A DNA stretch of 64,000 nt, from positions 310,001 through 374,000 of the forward strand of contig JACDGV010000001.1 in the NCBI GenBank assembly GCA_013821425.1. Direction: 5' to 3'. This document shows, piece after piece, positions 52,442-62,625 of this stretch. Both the position numbers and the translations under genes were made by a program. A model generated the notes under the pieces. It did not search any database. It was not told the origin of the DNA and saw nothing but the letters and a program-made list of their open reading frames with translations. Position 1 is the first letter of the stretch, and every line of letters begins with the position of its first letter. The DNA comes from Nitrosospira sp. (GTDB taxonomy: Bacteria > Pseudomonadota > Gammaproteobacteria > Burkholderiales > Nitrosomonadaceae).

Positions 52442-53698
52442 TCAATTATGCGCCAGGTTTTGCAAGCGCGCTATTCTCAGCGCGGCTGGCGGATGGGAAT
52501 CGTGAAAAGCGGAATGCAGGGGATCTGGCGTAAGCGTTGCGGCATTATCCTGATAAAGTTTTACCAATGCGCGCGCGAGATCGCTGGCGGAAGCGTTGTC
52601 CGCCGCATATCTGTCAGCCTCGAACTCATGTTTCCGCGAATAGAGGCTTGAGAGCGGCTGGAACAGGAAAGTAAACACGGGCATGATCAGGAAAAATAAT
52701 AACAGTGCTACTGCCGGGGAAGGGATGGATGAAACGGTCACCCCCAGCCCCTCATAAAACCAGCTTTGCTGCATCAGATAGCCTAGTCCCCATAAAAATA
52801 CAAGACTCATGGCAAAACTCAAGGCGATGCGTTTGATAACATGACGGCGCTTGAAGTGGCCCAGTTCGTGGGCTAGCACGGCTTCGATTTCGGCTCCGTC
52901 CAGGCGGGAAAGCAAGGTGTCGAAAAAAACGATCCGTTTGGTCTTCCCGAAGCCGGTGAAATAAGCGTTGCCATGACTGGTGCGACGGGAGCCATCCATG
53001 ACGAAAAGTCCGCTCGACCTGAAGCCGCATTTTTGCAAAAGTTGCTCTATGCGCTCCTTGAGCCGTGCATCCTCAAGGGGGGTAAATTTGTTGAAAAGCG
53101 GTGCTATCCATGTGGGAAAAACGGCGAGTACCGCCAGGTTGAAACCCATCCACGCGACCCAGGCATAAAACCACCAGCTGGAACCCATTTTCTCCATCAG
53201 CCACAACATGCCCAGTATCAGGGGCACCCCAAGCAAGATCGCCAGTAGCGCCCGCTTGGCCAGATCGAGGACGAACATGCGCGGCGTCATTTTGTTGAAG
53301 CCGAACCGCTCTTCGATCACAAAGGTTCGGTAGTAACTTATGGGAATTTCGGCGATGCCCATCAGAACCACAACACTGATGATGAGCGCCGCACCATGGA
53401 CAATAGGGCTGTTCAACCAGTTTGCCCAGAAAGCCGCCAAAGCCGTTAATGCACCCCCCAGTGTGAATATCAGCAAAAGCCCGGTTTCCAGTGATATGCT
53501 GAAGTACCCCAGCCCGGTCTTGGCGCAGGTATAGTCTGCCGCCTTCTGATGAGCCTCCAGCTTGATCTGGGAGGAAAAATTCTCGGGTACGCGATTGCGA
53601 TGAGCCAGAACGTGGCGGATATGCCGTGTAGCCAGCCACACCCGCGTGACGAAGGTAAGTACCAGAGCGACGAGAAAGACGGCCGTAAAAGTGTGCAT
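52442..53698 (-). CDS. M48-family (Ste24/CAAX-like) membrane zinc metalloprotease
   Basis: A 418-residue integral membrane peptidase. The zinc motif HExxH is in AVLAHELGHFKRRH and the third ligand in SRKHEFEADRYAADN. The N-terminal Ste24 segment with several helices (LVLTFVTRVWLATRHIRHVL; FFLIMPVFTFLFQPLSSLY later) is present. Such enzymes take part in membrane protein quality control. It is probably the first gene of the protease-phhB-rsgA unit and diverges from orn with about 100 bases between starts. Confidence 0.93.
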   Translation of the reverse strand: MHTFTAVFLVALVLTFVTRVWLATRHIRHVLAHRNRVPENFSSQIKLEAHQKAADYTCAKTGLGYFSISLETGLLLIFTLGGALTALAAFWANWLNSPIVHGAALIISVVVLMGIAEIPISYYRTFVIEERFGFNKMTPRMFVLDLAKRALLAILLGVPLILGMLWLMEKMGSSWWFYAWVAWMGFNLAVLAVFPTWIAPLFNKFTPLEDARLKERIEQLLQKCGFRSSGLFVMDGSRRTSHGNAYFTGFGKTKRIVFFDTLLSRLDGAEIEAVLAHELGHFKRRHVIKRIALSFAMSLVFLWGLGYLMQQSWFYEGLGVTVSSIPSPAVALLLFFLIMPVFTFLFQPLSSLYSRKHEFEADRYAADNASASDLARALVKLYQDNAATLTPDPLHSAFHDSHPPAALRIARLQNLAHN

Positions 53699-53806
53699 AT
53701 GTTCGATATTTTACCTGTCGATTACGAAGGTTGGGAAAGTCCCGATGACGTATCGGTAGCGTTATGACACAATTACATATTGAAGATTCCGAAAAGCGGT
53801 TTAATT

Positions 53807-54352
53807 ATGGCACAAGATACCAACAATCTTATCTGGATAGACATGGAAATGAGCGGGCTTAACCCGGAGGATGACCGCATTCTCGAAGTTGCGCTGGTAG
53901 TTACCGATTCGCAATTGGACGTAGTCGCCGAAGCGCCGGTACTGGTTTTATTCCAGCAGGATTCGGTGCTGGATGGCATGGACAACTGGAATAAATCGAC
54001 TCACGCCAAATCCGGTCTGGTGGAAAAGGTCAGGTCGTCCAGGTTGCCGGAAGCCGAGGTGGAGGAGCGCATGATCGCATTTTTGCAAGAGCATATTCCC
54101 CCCGGAGTTTCTCCCATGTGCGGTAATTCCATTTGTCAGGACAGGCGGTTTCTGGTGCGCTGGATGCCACAGCTGGAAGCCCATTTCCATTATCGCAACC
54201 TGGACGTAAGTAGCTTGAAGGAATTGGTAAAACGTTGGAAACCGGAGATTCTTCCCGGTTTGACGAAACAAGGCAGGCATGAGGCGCTGGCGGATATTTA
54301 TGATTCCATCGCCGAGTTGAAATATTATCGCGAGCATTTTATCAGCGCCTAG
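53807..54352 (+). CDS. orn: Oligoribonuclease
   Basis: A DEDDh 3'-5' exonuclease of 181 residues, the normal size, that degrades 2-5 nucleotide RNAs including pGpG. Active-site residues are seen in [19 protein letters not shown] (Asp, Glu), [13 protein letters not shown] (Asp) and [13 protein letters not shown] (His, Asp). The ATG at 53807 gives the conserved [10 protein letters not shown] start; the upstream ATG at 53780 adds nine unsupported residues. Confidence 0.96.
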   Translation: MAQDTNNLIWIDMEMSGLNPEDDRILEVALVVTDSQLDVVAEAPVLVLFQQDSVLDGMDNWNKSTHAKSGLVEKVRSSRLPEAEVEERMIAFLQEHIPPGVSPMCGNSICQDRRFLVRWMPQLEAHFHYRNLDVSSLKELVKRWKPEILPGLTKQGRHEALADIYDSIAELKYYREHFISA

Positions 54353-54440
54353 CCCGGCCTGAATCCAGTTCACAGAAACACGATCGCTCCCCGGGGTTGG
54401 GGCAATCTTCTTCGTCTCCCTTTTCCAAGGAAAATTACCT

Positions 54441-56993
54441 ATGCCCTCCGGCACTGCTTTTACGATCTCGGTCAACCCAAAAATACCTCAACGTCTGGCA
54501 CGGCTCGAAGAACTTGCCAATGATCTCTGGTACAGCTGGGATCGTTCTACCCGTTCGCTGTTTTCTCGTCTGCATCCCGGTCTCTGGGGAGCCGTAGGGC
54601 ATAATCCCAAGGCTTTTCTCAAGCGCGTGGATGAATCACTATTGGTGAAAGCGGCGGAAGATCAAGTTTTTCTGGCGAATTACAACAGCATCATCTCGGC
54701 CTATGATTCCTACCACTCCGAGCCCGTATGGAGCCCAGATGCGATGGGTTTTCAGCACGACCGGGTGGCTTATTTCTGTTTCGAGTTCGGTTTCCACGAG
54801 AGCTTTCCGATTTATTCCGGTGGTCTTGGTATTCTCGCCGGCGACCACTGCAAGGCTGCGAGCGATTTGCGTTTGCCGCTGGTGGGAGTTGGCCTGCTTT
54901 ACCGTCAGGGGTATTTTTACCAGACTATAGACATGGAAGGGAATCAGAACGTCATCTACGCGGACCCCGATTTCGAAGACCTGCCGGTAACGCCCGTGCT
55001 GGACCAAAATGGTTCGGAGGTGCGGGTCGAAGTGCAGATGCCGCAACGCAGGGTTGTGATAAAGGTTTGGCGCGCAAAAATAGGGCATGTCGCCCTTTAC
55101 CTGCTGGACACCGACTTGCCCGAAAATTCGGAAAATGACCGCTATATTACCCACCAGCTCTACGGCGGCGACAGGACGATGCGGATTGAGCAGGAAATCA
55201 TACTTGGAGTGGGAGGTGTACGGGCATTGAGGGAACTCGGGATCAAGCCGACGATATGGCATATCAATGAAGGCCATGCGGCGTTCATGATGCTGGAACG
55301 CATGCGCGACTTGGTGCAGCAGGGGCTGGATTTCCCAAGTTCTTTGGAGGCAGTGGCGGCGAATACGGTGTTTACAACTCATACCGCCGTCCCGGCGGGA
55401 CATGATCACTTCGGCGAAGAGATGATGGAACGATACTTTGGCGAGTTTTATCATGAGCTAAAAATCGGTCGCGAGGAATTCATGGCGATGGGCAGGGATC
55501 CGGAGACGCACGATTTCAATATGACGGACCTCGCTATTCGCGGCTCGCGCTATCACAACGGTGTGAGCAAGATTCACGGCAATGTATCGTCACGAATTTG
55601 CAAGGATTCGTGGCCGCAGATTGAGCCGGAAGAAAACCCGATGGCTTACATCACCAATGGCGTACATGTGCCGACCTTCCTGGCTCAGGAATGGTCTGAC
55701 CTGTTTGACCGCTATCTGGGTTACGAGTGGCGCAACAATCTTTGCGACCCCGACTTCTGGTCGCGTATTGATGCCATACCCGACCATTTGTTCTGGAGCG
55801 TGCGGCAATCCCTGAAGTCCCAGATGCTTTATGGCATACGTGCCCGCCTCGCCACACAGAATACCCGGAATCGCGGTTCTGAAGCGCATCTCGACCGCTT
55901 GCTGAAATTCTCCGATCCCCTTAACCCCAATATCCTGACGCTGGGCTTTGCGCGCCGCTTTGCCACGTACAAACGTGCGACGTTGCTCTTTGAAGACCTC
56001 GACTGGCTACGCAGGATCGTGCTTTGCAAAGAACGCCCGGTGATGATTGTTTTTGCCGGCAAGGCTCATCCAGCCGATGTTCCGGGACAGGATTTGATCC
56101 GGCGCGTCAGCCAGGTTGCGAGGATGCCGGAATTTGAAGGATTGCTTCTGCTAGTGGAGGATTATGACCTGCGTCTAGCGAGGCGACTGGTGGCCGGGGT
56201 GGATGTGTGGCTTAACAGCCCGGTCTATCCGCTGGAAGCCAGCGGAACTTCCGGCATGAAAGCGGGGATAAACGGCACGATCAACCTGAGTGTGCTCGAC
56301 GGCTGGTGGGGAGAAGGCTACAACGGTAAAAATGGCTGGGCTATCAAGCCGGGGCGGGAGAATATGGCTGCGTCTCTTCGCGACAAGGAGGAGAGCAGGG
56401 AGTTCTACGAAACGCTGGAAGAACATGTGGTACCGCTGTATTACAGCCGGGATAAGCTCGGCTATTCCCCGCAGTGGGTGAAAATGGCCAAGAACTCCAT
56501 GATGTCCCTTCTGCCGCGTTACAACGCAGCGCGGATGGTAAGCGAGTACGCATCTAAGTTTTACGTCCCTGCCAGCCGCCAGGGCGCCCGGTACGCCGAC
56601 AACGACTTCAATGCCGCAAAAAAAATTGCTGCCTGGAAAGCTTACGTCAGGCAAGCATGGAGCGGTGTAACGATCCGTCGCACGGATACGCCTTGCAAGC
56701 GCATCAGTTTCGGTAATGCCCTGCATTTTACAGTCGCTGTCAGGCTGAACGGTTTGCAACCCGATGATGTGGTAGTGGAACTCCTGATTTTCCGTCAGCT
56801 CAAGGCCAGTACATTATGCGAATTCAAGCACTTCCCATTCGAGTTTACGGGCGTCCAGGAATCGGATGAGCATATGTTCGCACTGGACCTGACGCCTGAC
56901 TTGTGCGGCAAGCTGGATTATTACATTCGTATATATCCCTATCAGACCTTGCTTACCGACCCGTTTGAAATGGGCATGATGAGATGGCTCTAG
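54441..56993 (+). CDS. glgP: Alpha-glucan (glycogen) phosphorylase, GT35
   Basis: An 850-residue phosphorylase of the short-N-terminus type. The PLP lysine is in EASGTSGMKAGINGTINLS. Other motifs: FCFEFGFHESFPIYSGGLGILAGDH and FARRFATYKRATLLF. The last 130 residues form an extra domain (from about ITIRRTDTPCKRISFG) shared with this subgroup. It releases glucose-1-phosphate from glycogen. AAGGAAAA precedes the ATG. It is convergent with glgA; the 81-base gap between them holds a small CCCGT/ACGGG stem only. Confidence 0.95.
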   Translation: MPSGTAFTISVNPKIPQRLARLEELANDLWYSWDRSTRSLFSRLHPGLWGAVGHNPKAFLKRVDESLLVKAAEDQVFLANYNSIISAYDSYHSEPVWSPDAMGFQHDRVAYFCFEFGFHESFPIYSGGLGILAGDHCKAASDLRLPLVGVGLLYRQGYFYQTIDMEGNQNVIYADPDFEDLPVTPVLDQNGSEVRVEVQMPQRRVVIKVWRAKIGHVALYLLDTDLPENSENDRYITHQLYGGDRTMRIEQEIILGVGGVRALRELGIKPTIWHINEGHAAFMMLERMRDLVQQGLDFPSSLEAVAANTVFTTHTAVPAGHDHFGEEMMERYFGEFYHELKIGREEFMAMGRDPETHDFNMTDLAIRGSRYHNGVSKIHGNVSSRICKDSWPQIEPEENPMAYITNGVHVPTFLAQEWSDLFDRYLGYEWRNNLCDPDFWSRIDAIPDHLFWSVRQSLKSQMLYGIRARLATQNTRNRGSEAHLDRLLKFSDPLNPNILTLGFARRFATYKRATLLFEDLDWLRRIVLCKERPVMIVFAGKAHPADVPGQDLIRRVSQVARMPEFEGLLLLVEDYDLRLARRLVAGVDVWLNSPVYPLEASGTSGMKAGINGTINLSVLDGWWGEGYNGKNGWAIKPGRENMAASLRDKEESREFYETLEEHVVPLYYSRDKLGYSPQWVKMAKNSMMSLLPRYNAARMVSEYASKFYVPASRQGARYADNDFNAAKKIAAWKAYVRQAWSGVTIRRTDTPCKRISFGNALHFTVAVRLNGLQPDDVVVELLIFRQLKASTLCEFKHFPFEFTGVQESDEHMFALDLTPDLCGKLDYYIRIYPYQTLLTDPFEMGMMRWL

Positions 56994-57074
56994 ATTCCAC
57001 CTTTGCCTGAATGGACCTCCCCGTTCATGACGGGCCAATCTACTGCCTGTGGGCGCCGCACGTTCAGGGCTTCC

Positions 57075-58556
57075 TCAGGGAGAATCCGGAAGCAACGACG
57101 AATAGATTTTACGGTAGGCCGCGGCGCCCGGGCCCCAACTGTAATCCCGGGCCATCCCATTCTGCATTAAGGCCCGCCAGACCGGTTTGTCATGGTAGGC
57201 AACAGCGACACGGCGGATGGCGCTGAGGAAACCATCAGCTGTCATGTCTAAAAACAGGAAGCCGGTTGCGCTTCCGTCCATCAGCGACGCCGGCGTGCAA
57301 TCCACGATCGTGTCCACCAGGCCTCCCGTGGCGTGGGCCAGCGGAGGCGTCCCGTAGCGTTGACTATACATCTGGTTAAGACCACAGGGCTCAAAGCGGG
57401 ACGGCATCAAAAAGCTGTCCGCCCCTGCTTCGATGAGGTGCGCAAGTTTTTCATCAAAACCGATACGTACGGCAATTTTTCCGCTGTGATTCTTGGCGAT
57501 ATCCGTTAATTCCTGCTCCAGCGCTGAATCACCGCTTCCCAGAATCATCAGTTGGGCCGGGATTTCGGTGAGTTGTGTCGCAATTTGCGGCAGCAGATCG
57601 TAACCTTTCTGGTGAGTAAAGCGGCCGACAACGCCAAATAGCGGAATGTGGGGATCGACGGTCAACCCCAGCAGCCGCTGTGCCGCCATTTTATTGACGG
57701 CTTTGTCAGCAAGGCTGCCAACTGTGTAGTTGCGAGCAAGAGCAGGGTCGGTGGCTGGGTCCCATTCGTCAGTTGCAATGCCGTTGACGATGCCGGTGAT
57801 GTCGGCGTGGCGGCGGGCCAGCAGGCCTTCCATGCCAAAGCCCAACGGTGCCGTCTGAATTTCACGGGCGTAAGTGGGACTTACGGTAGCGAGGTGGTCC
57901 GCATAGTAGAGCCCAGCCTTGAGAAAAGACATGTTTCCATAGTATTCCATGCCGTTCAAGTCGAAGCTTTCGGCGGGGAGGGCAAGTTCAGTTACGGTCG
58001 CCGGAGGAAACACGCCTTGAAAAGCAAGGTTATGGATTGCCATGAGCGACGCCGCTCTCTCTCCTTGATGGAAGCGCAGGTATGCAGGCGCGAGACCGCT
58101 TTGCCAGTCATTGGCATGAATCACCTGTGGGTGCCATGCCAACGGGCTGATGTCACTTCCAAGGATTGCGGCAATTCTCGAGAGCAGGCCAAACCGTAAC
58201 GCGTTATCCGGCCACGCGCGTCCGGCAGTATCCGCATAGGGACCGCCCGACCGCTGGTAAAGCGCAGGGCAATCGATCACGAAGATGGGAACCGACACGG
58301 ATGAGCATGCGGACAACAGGGCCGATGAGGGAAAGGGAGGTTGAGCGGGAAATTCCGCTATCTTCCGCTTGTTGTCAAGTCCCGCCAACACCGGCGGGTA
58401 CCCTGGAATAAGTATGCGGACGTCCACGTCAAGTTCGCGCAACGCGGCTGGCAACGCCGAGCTCACATCGCCCAAGCCGCCGGTTTTGTTGAGGGGATGA
58501 ATTTCTGGCGTGACGAACAGAACGCGAGGAACAGAACGAGTCAAAGCTGGTGCCAT
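57075..58556 (-). CDS. glgA: Glycogen synthase (ADP-glucose type), GT5
   Basis: A 493-residue GT-B enzyme that extends alpha-1,4-glucan from ADP-glucose. The substrate-binding motif KTGGLGDVSSALP is near the N-terminus, and the C-terminal half has GRFTHQKGYDLLPQI and the catalytic-site Glu in MPSRFEPCGLNQMYSQRYG. The ATG at 58556 gives a seven-residue extension before the usual start. It lies downstream of glgB on the same strand with a 161-base gap. Confidence 0.95.
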   Translation of the reverse strand: MAPALTRSVPRVLFVTPEIHPLNKTGGLGDVSSALPAALRELDVDVRILIPGYPPVLAGLDNKRKIAEFPAQPPFPSSALLSACSSVSVPIFVIDCPALYQRSGGPYADTAGRAWPDNALRFGLLSRIAAILGSDISPLAWHPQVIHANDWQSGLAPAYLRFHQGERAASLMAIHNLAFQGVFPPATVTELALPAESFDLNGMEYYGNMSFLKAGLYYADHLATVSPTYAREIQTAPLGFGMEGLLARRHADITGIVNGIATDEWDPATDPALARNYTVGSLADKAVNKMAAQRLLGLTVDPHIPLFGVVGRFTHQKGYDLLPQIATQLTEIPAQLMILGSGDSALEQELTDIAKNHSGKIAVRIGFDEKLAHLIEAGADSFLMPSRFEPCGLNQMYSQRYGTPPLAHATGGLVDTIVDCTPASLMDGSATGFLFLDMTADGFLSAIRRVAVAYHDKPVWRALMQNGMARDYSWGPGAAAYRKIYSSLLPDSP

Positions 58557-58717
58557 GCGTAAATCCGCTGGTTATTTCATAAACTATATTTTCTCTGCCG
58601 GTGGGGTAGCGTCACTTGCTCTGCCGGACCCATTGACCCAGTCGGCCCTGTTCCCGGATCAGCGGCCGGGGATAGTGCTCCAGGAGAGCTACGCCCTCAT
58701 CCGTTGATCTCGTCATG

Positions 58718-60940
58718 TCAGGGCGTTTCCAAGCAAAAAATAGCTCCGCCAAGCGGCGGCAAGGTGATGACGATGGAGCTTTCTCGCCCCATCCACGGCT
58801 GGCTGCTCGCATTGATATGCCCCATATTCCCCAGATTGCTGCCGCCGTAGTGGTGAGAGTCGCTGTTGAATACTTCATGATACGTCCCTTCCACGGGCAC
58901 ACCGATACGGTAATGCACGCGCGGTACAGGGGTAAAATTGAGCGCGATCAGAGCGAACGAGCCATCGCACGCATAGCGAAGATAGCTGATGACGGAATTG
59001 TCGGCGTCATGACAGTCTATCCATGCGAAGCCTTCTGGGGAAAAATCGAGTTGATGTAAAGCGGATATACTGCTGTACAAATGGTTGAGGTCGTGCAACG
59101 CTGCCTTCACGCCGCGGTGCTGTTCGCACCGTAGCTGGTCCCAGCTCAGGCCCCTCATGCAGTTCCATTCCGGCCCCTGCGCAAATTCGTTCCCCATGAA
59201 ATTGAGCTTCTTGCCCGGGTAAGTCATCTGGTAAGTAAATAACAGGCGCAGGTTTGCAAATTGCTGCCATGCATCGCCCGGCATCTTGCCCAGCAGCGAT
59301 CCCTTGCCATGCACTACCTCGTCATGCGAGAGCGGCAACACAAAATTCTCGCTGTACGCATACAATTGACCGAAAGTGAGCAGGTCATGGTGGAAGCGCC
59401 GGAAAACGGGATTATTCCGTAGGTATGAAAGCGTGTCGTTCATCCAGCCCATGTTCCATTTCATCGAAAATCCGAGGCCTCCAATGTAAGTCGGGCGAGA
59501 TACCCCGGGCCAGGATGTGGACTCTTCAGCCAGCGTCAGTGCACCGGGGAAGTCCTGATGCACCATGATATTCAGTTCGCGCACGAAATCCATCGCTTCG
59601 AGATTTTCCCTGCCACCGTATTTATTGGGCAGCCATTCGCCGGCTTCACGGGAATAATCCAGATATAGCATTGATGCAACGGCGTCAACGCGCAATCCAT
59701 CGAGGTGGAATTCGGCCAGCCAGTAGTGCGCACTCGACAGGAGAAAGGATTTCACCTCATTGCGTCCGTAATTGAAGATGCAGGTGCCCCAATCCTGATG
59801 GAGCCCCAAGCGCGGATCCTCATGTTCATATAACGCGCTACCATCAAATCGCGACAGGGCAAAGGCGTCCTGGGGGAAGTGTGCGGGTACCCAGTCAAGA
59901 ATCACGCCGATTCCTTCCAGGTGACAGGCGTTAATAAAAAATTTCAAATCCTCCGGTGAACCGTGGCGGCTGGTAGCGGCAAAATAACCCGTAGTTTGAT
60001 AGCCCCACGATTCATCCAGCGGATGCTCCGAAATCGGTAGTAGCTCGATGTGGGTATATCCCATTTCCCGTACATAAGGGATCAGATGTTGGGCAAGTTC
60101 ACGGTAAGAATAGAACCGGCCGTCATGATGGCGCTTCCAGGATCCAGCGTGAACTTCATAGATGTTGAGCGGAGCACGCAACCAATCCAGCACTGCCCGG
60201 TCCGCCAGCCACTTGGCGTCCTGCCAGAACGATTCTTCATCAGCGGGCGTGAGGGCGGCGGTTTGCGGACGTAGTTCGTACCGTGTGGCGTATGGATCGG
60301 TTTTGAGCAGGATTTCGCCGCTGTCGCGGTTGCGTATTTCATATTTGTAAAGTGAACCAGGTGGGAGGCCAGGAATGAACAATATCCATATGCCGCTGAA
60401 ACCATGGATCGCCATTTGATGTATCCGCCCATCCCACTGGTTAAATGCCCCGACGACGCTGACACGGCCGGCGTTGGGCGCCCACACCGAGAAAAGAACA
60501 CCATTGATGCCGCCGATCTCCATTGCATGGGAACCCAGCATGCGGTACGCCTGCCTTAATCGCCCCTCGTTAAACAGGTAGAGATCATAGTCGGAGATCT
60601 CCGGCGTAAAGGCATAGGCGTCATGAGTGTCATGGATGAGCGTTCCTGCCGTTGGGCCCCTTTCCTCCTCGATACGCAACCGGTAGGGCATTGGCGGCGT
60701 GGCGGCGCTCCGGAATTCGTAAACCCCCGCGGGATGTGCTCGCGCCATCGGCTCGAACTCGCTGCCGGTATTAATCCAGACGTGTCTGGCATACGGGTAA
60801 AATACCCGTACCAGGCTATAATCGTGTTCAACCCGGGCGCCCAGATAGCTGAAAGGATCGTGCAGTCGCGCCGCCAACAATGCTTCAAGCAAGGAGCTGG
60901 CCCCGACTACCGCGCCAGGTTTCATAAGGTTGGAGTGCAT
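58718..60940 (-). CDS. glgB: 1,4-alpha-glucan branching enzyme, GH13
   Basis: From the ATG at 60940 this 740-residue enzyme has the normal GlgB length: an N-terminal CBM48 pair, then the GH13 barrel with the nucleophile Asp in GLRVDAVASMLYLDY, the acid Glu in TLAEESTSWPGVS and the third Asp in PLSHDEVVHGKGS. It transfers alpha-1,4 segments to make alpha-1,6 branches. A longer open frame to 61063 includes Pro/Cys-rich residues unlike the family and is rejected. It is divergent from glgC. Confidence 0.95.
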   Translation of the reverse strand: MHSNLMKPGAVVGASSLLEALLAARLHDPFSYLGARVEHDYSLVRVFYPYARHVWINTGSEFEPMARAHPAGVYEFRSAATPPMPYRLRIEEERGPTAGTLIHDTHDAYAFTPEISDYDLYLFNEGRLRQAYRMLGSHAMEIGGINGVLFSVWAPNAGRVSVVGAFNQWDGRIHQMAIHGFSGIWILFIPGLPPGSLYKYEIRNRDSGEILLKTDPYATRYELRPQTAALTPADEESFWQDAKWLADRAVLDWLRAPLNIYEVHAGSWKRHHDGRFYSYRELAQHLIPYVREMGYTHIELLPISEHPLDESWGYQTTGYFAATSRHGSPEDLKFFINACHLEGIGVILDWVPAHFPQDAFALSRFDGSALYEHEDPRLGLHQDWGTCIFNYGRNEVKSFLLSSAHYWLAEFHLDGLRVDAVASMLYLDYSREAGEWLPNKYGGRENLEAMDFVRELNIMVHQDFPGALTLAEESTSWPGVSRPTYIGGLGFSMKWNMGWMNDTLSYLRNNPVFRRFHHDLLTFGQLYAYSENFVLPLSHDEVVHGKGSLLGKMPGDAWQQFANLRLLFTYQMTYPGKKLNFMGNEFAQGPEWNCMRGLSWDQLRCEQHRGVKAALHDLNHLYSSISALHQLDFSPEGFAWIDCHDADNSVISYLRYACDGSFALIALNFTPVPRVHYRIGVPVEGTYHEVFNSDSHHYGGSNLGNMGHINASSQPWMGRESSIVITLPPLGGAIFCLETP

Positions 60941-61262
60941 CCGGGGATTATAGCTTGCGCAAGGACGTGCGGGGCAGGGCATTAATTGCTCAAATTCCGG
61001 TGCGCGGAAATCCCGCAACTGTAATAATACATTTACCGTCGGGGGAATTCCTTGACCTTGCATGCGGAGGAAGTTCCGCGAGGATTGCGGTAGTGCAGTA
61101 GAATTGGGGTGCGGAGGGACCTCTTGTTGAGATAAGTTGAGGGGTGCCGCTCATCGAAATCACTGTGCTGTTGCCAGCAAAACGGCACGGAACGCCCCGT
61201 TTTTGGTTCCCATAGACATAGCAGGGCAATAAAAGCTCATCCACCCAGGAGGATATTGCCAG
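60941..61262. other. Divergent glgB-glgC intergenic region
   Basis: These 322 bases between divergent glgB and glgC presumably hold both promoters. I see an AGGAGG ribosome binding site at about 61247 serving glgC and a small GCGGA/TCCGC stem near 61063. I see no convincing sigma-70 hexamer pair, operator or gene. Confidence 0.5.
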
Positions 61263-62543
61263 ATGAAACGAGAGGCCGACCTGCGCTTTTACAGCCAGAT
61301 TACACGTAACTCGATAGCGCTGATTCTGGCAGGAGGGCGCGGCAGCCGCTTGCGGCAATTGACTGACTGGCGCGCCAAGCCCGCAGTCCCGTTCGGCGGC
61401 AAATTCCGAATTATCGATTTTTCTCTTTCCAACTGCGTCAATTCAGGCATTCGTCGTATTGGCGTCGCAACCCAGTATAAGTCGCAGAGCCTGATTAGCC
61501 ATATTCTGCACGGATGGGGTTTTTTAGACGGCCGATTTCACGAATTTGTGGAATTGCTCCCGGCTCAGCAACGGCTTGAAGAAACCTGGTATCAGGGAAC
61601 CACCGATGCGGTGTATCAGAATATCGATATACTTCGAGCCCATAATCCCGATTACGTACTGATCCTGGGCGGCGACCATGTATACAAAATGGACTATAGC
61701 AAGCTGCTTGCCTATCATGTCGAGAAACAGGCGGACATGACCGTTGCGTGTGTTGACGTGCCGGTGGCATTAGCGGCGGGCGGGTTTGGGGTCATGAGCG
61801 TCAATGATGACTTGCGTGTCACCCGCTTCGATGAGAAGCCCGCGGAGCCCGCGCATATTCCCGGCCGGCCCGGGTATGCGCTTGCAAGTATGGGCATCTA
61901 CGTATTCAATGCCCCGTTCCTGTTCGAACAGCTGATTCATGACCACGACGACGAAGGCTCGTCCCACGATTTTGGCAAGGATATGATTCCAAAGCTGTTG
62001 GACCACGGCCGGGTAGTTGCTCACCGCTTTGCTGACAGTTGCGTCAATATGGCCTCGGGTGTGCCATACTGGCGTGATGTGGGCACGATCGATGCCTATT
62101 GGGAAGCCAATCTCGATCTCACTCATGTAACACCAGACCTGAACCTGTATGACGAGGACTGGCCAATCTGGACCCACCAGGAACAGTTGCCTCCCGCCAA
62201 GTTTGTTTTCGACGACGATGACCGCCGCGGTCAGGCGCTGGACTCGATGGTTTCGGGGGGTTGCATTATCAGCGGGTCGTCGGTGCGCCGCTCGTTATTG
62301 TTTTCCAACGTACAAGTACGCAGCTACAGCAGTATTGAGGATTCGGTGATATTGCCCAACGCGGATATCGGGCGCCATGTGCGCCTGAGGCGGGTGGTCG
62401 TAGACAAGAATTGCATTATCCCGCCCGATCTGGTTGTCGGTTTCGATTCCGAGGAAGACCGCAAGCGGTTTTATGTCACGGACAGCGGCATCACGCTTAT
62501 TACACCGGAAATGCTGGGACAGAAAATACATTATGTGAGGTAA
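61263..62543 (+). CDS. glgC: Glucose-1-phosphate adenylyltransferase
   Basis: A 426-residue ADP-glucose pyrophosphorylase, the committed and usually allosterically controlled step of glycogen synthesis. The nucleotide loop [20 protein letters not shown] is intact. So are the [14 protein letters not shown] catalytic-Asp region, FDEKPAEP, and the C-terminal left-handed beta-helix with [11 protein letters not shown] and [19 protein letters not shown] precedes the ATG at a slightly long spacing. It leads a plus-strand unit with the GH57 gene. Confidence 0.96.
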   Translation: MKREADLRFYSQITRNSIALILAGGRGSRLRQLTDWRAKPAVPFGGKFRIIDFSLSNCVNSGIRRIGVATQYKSQSLISHILHGWGFLDGRFHEFVELLPAQQRLEETWYQGTTDAVYQNIDILRAHNPDYVLILGGDHVYKMDYSKLLAYHVEKQADMTVACVDVPVALAAGGFGVMSVNDDLRVTRFDEKPAEPAHIPGRPGYALASMGIYVFNAPFLFEQLIHDHDDEGSSHDFGKDMIPKLLDHGRVVAHRFADSCVNMASGVPYWRDVGTIDAYWEANLDLTHVTPDLNLYDEDWPIWTHQEQLPPAKFVFDDDDRRGQALDSMVSGGCIISGSSVRRSLLFSNVQVRSYSSIEDSVILPNADIGRHVRLRRVVVDKNCIIPPDLVVGFDSEEDRKRFYVTDSGITLITPEMLGQKIHYVR

Positions 62544-62625
62544 GGCGAATTTCCAGGGCATAAATGAGAATGTCCCCTCGGCGGGAGCTGATTCAGAGGT
62601 TTTTGTCCTACGGGCCTAGAAAGAA

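Noticed and set aside
53073-53639. 188-codon frame in the same strand as the M48 protease, different frame
   Set aside because: It is nested wholly inside the conserved protease gene and has no motif.
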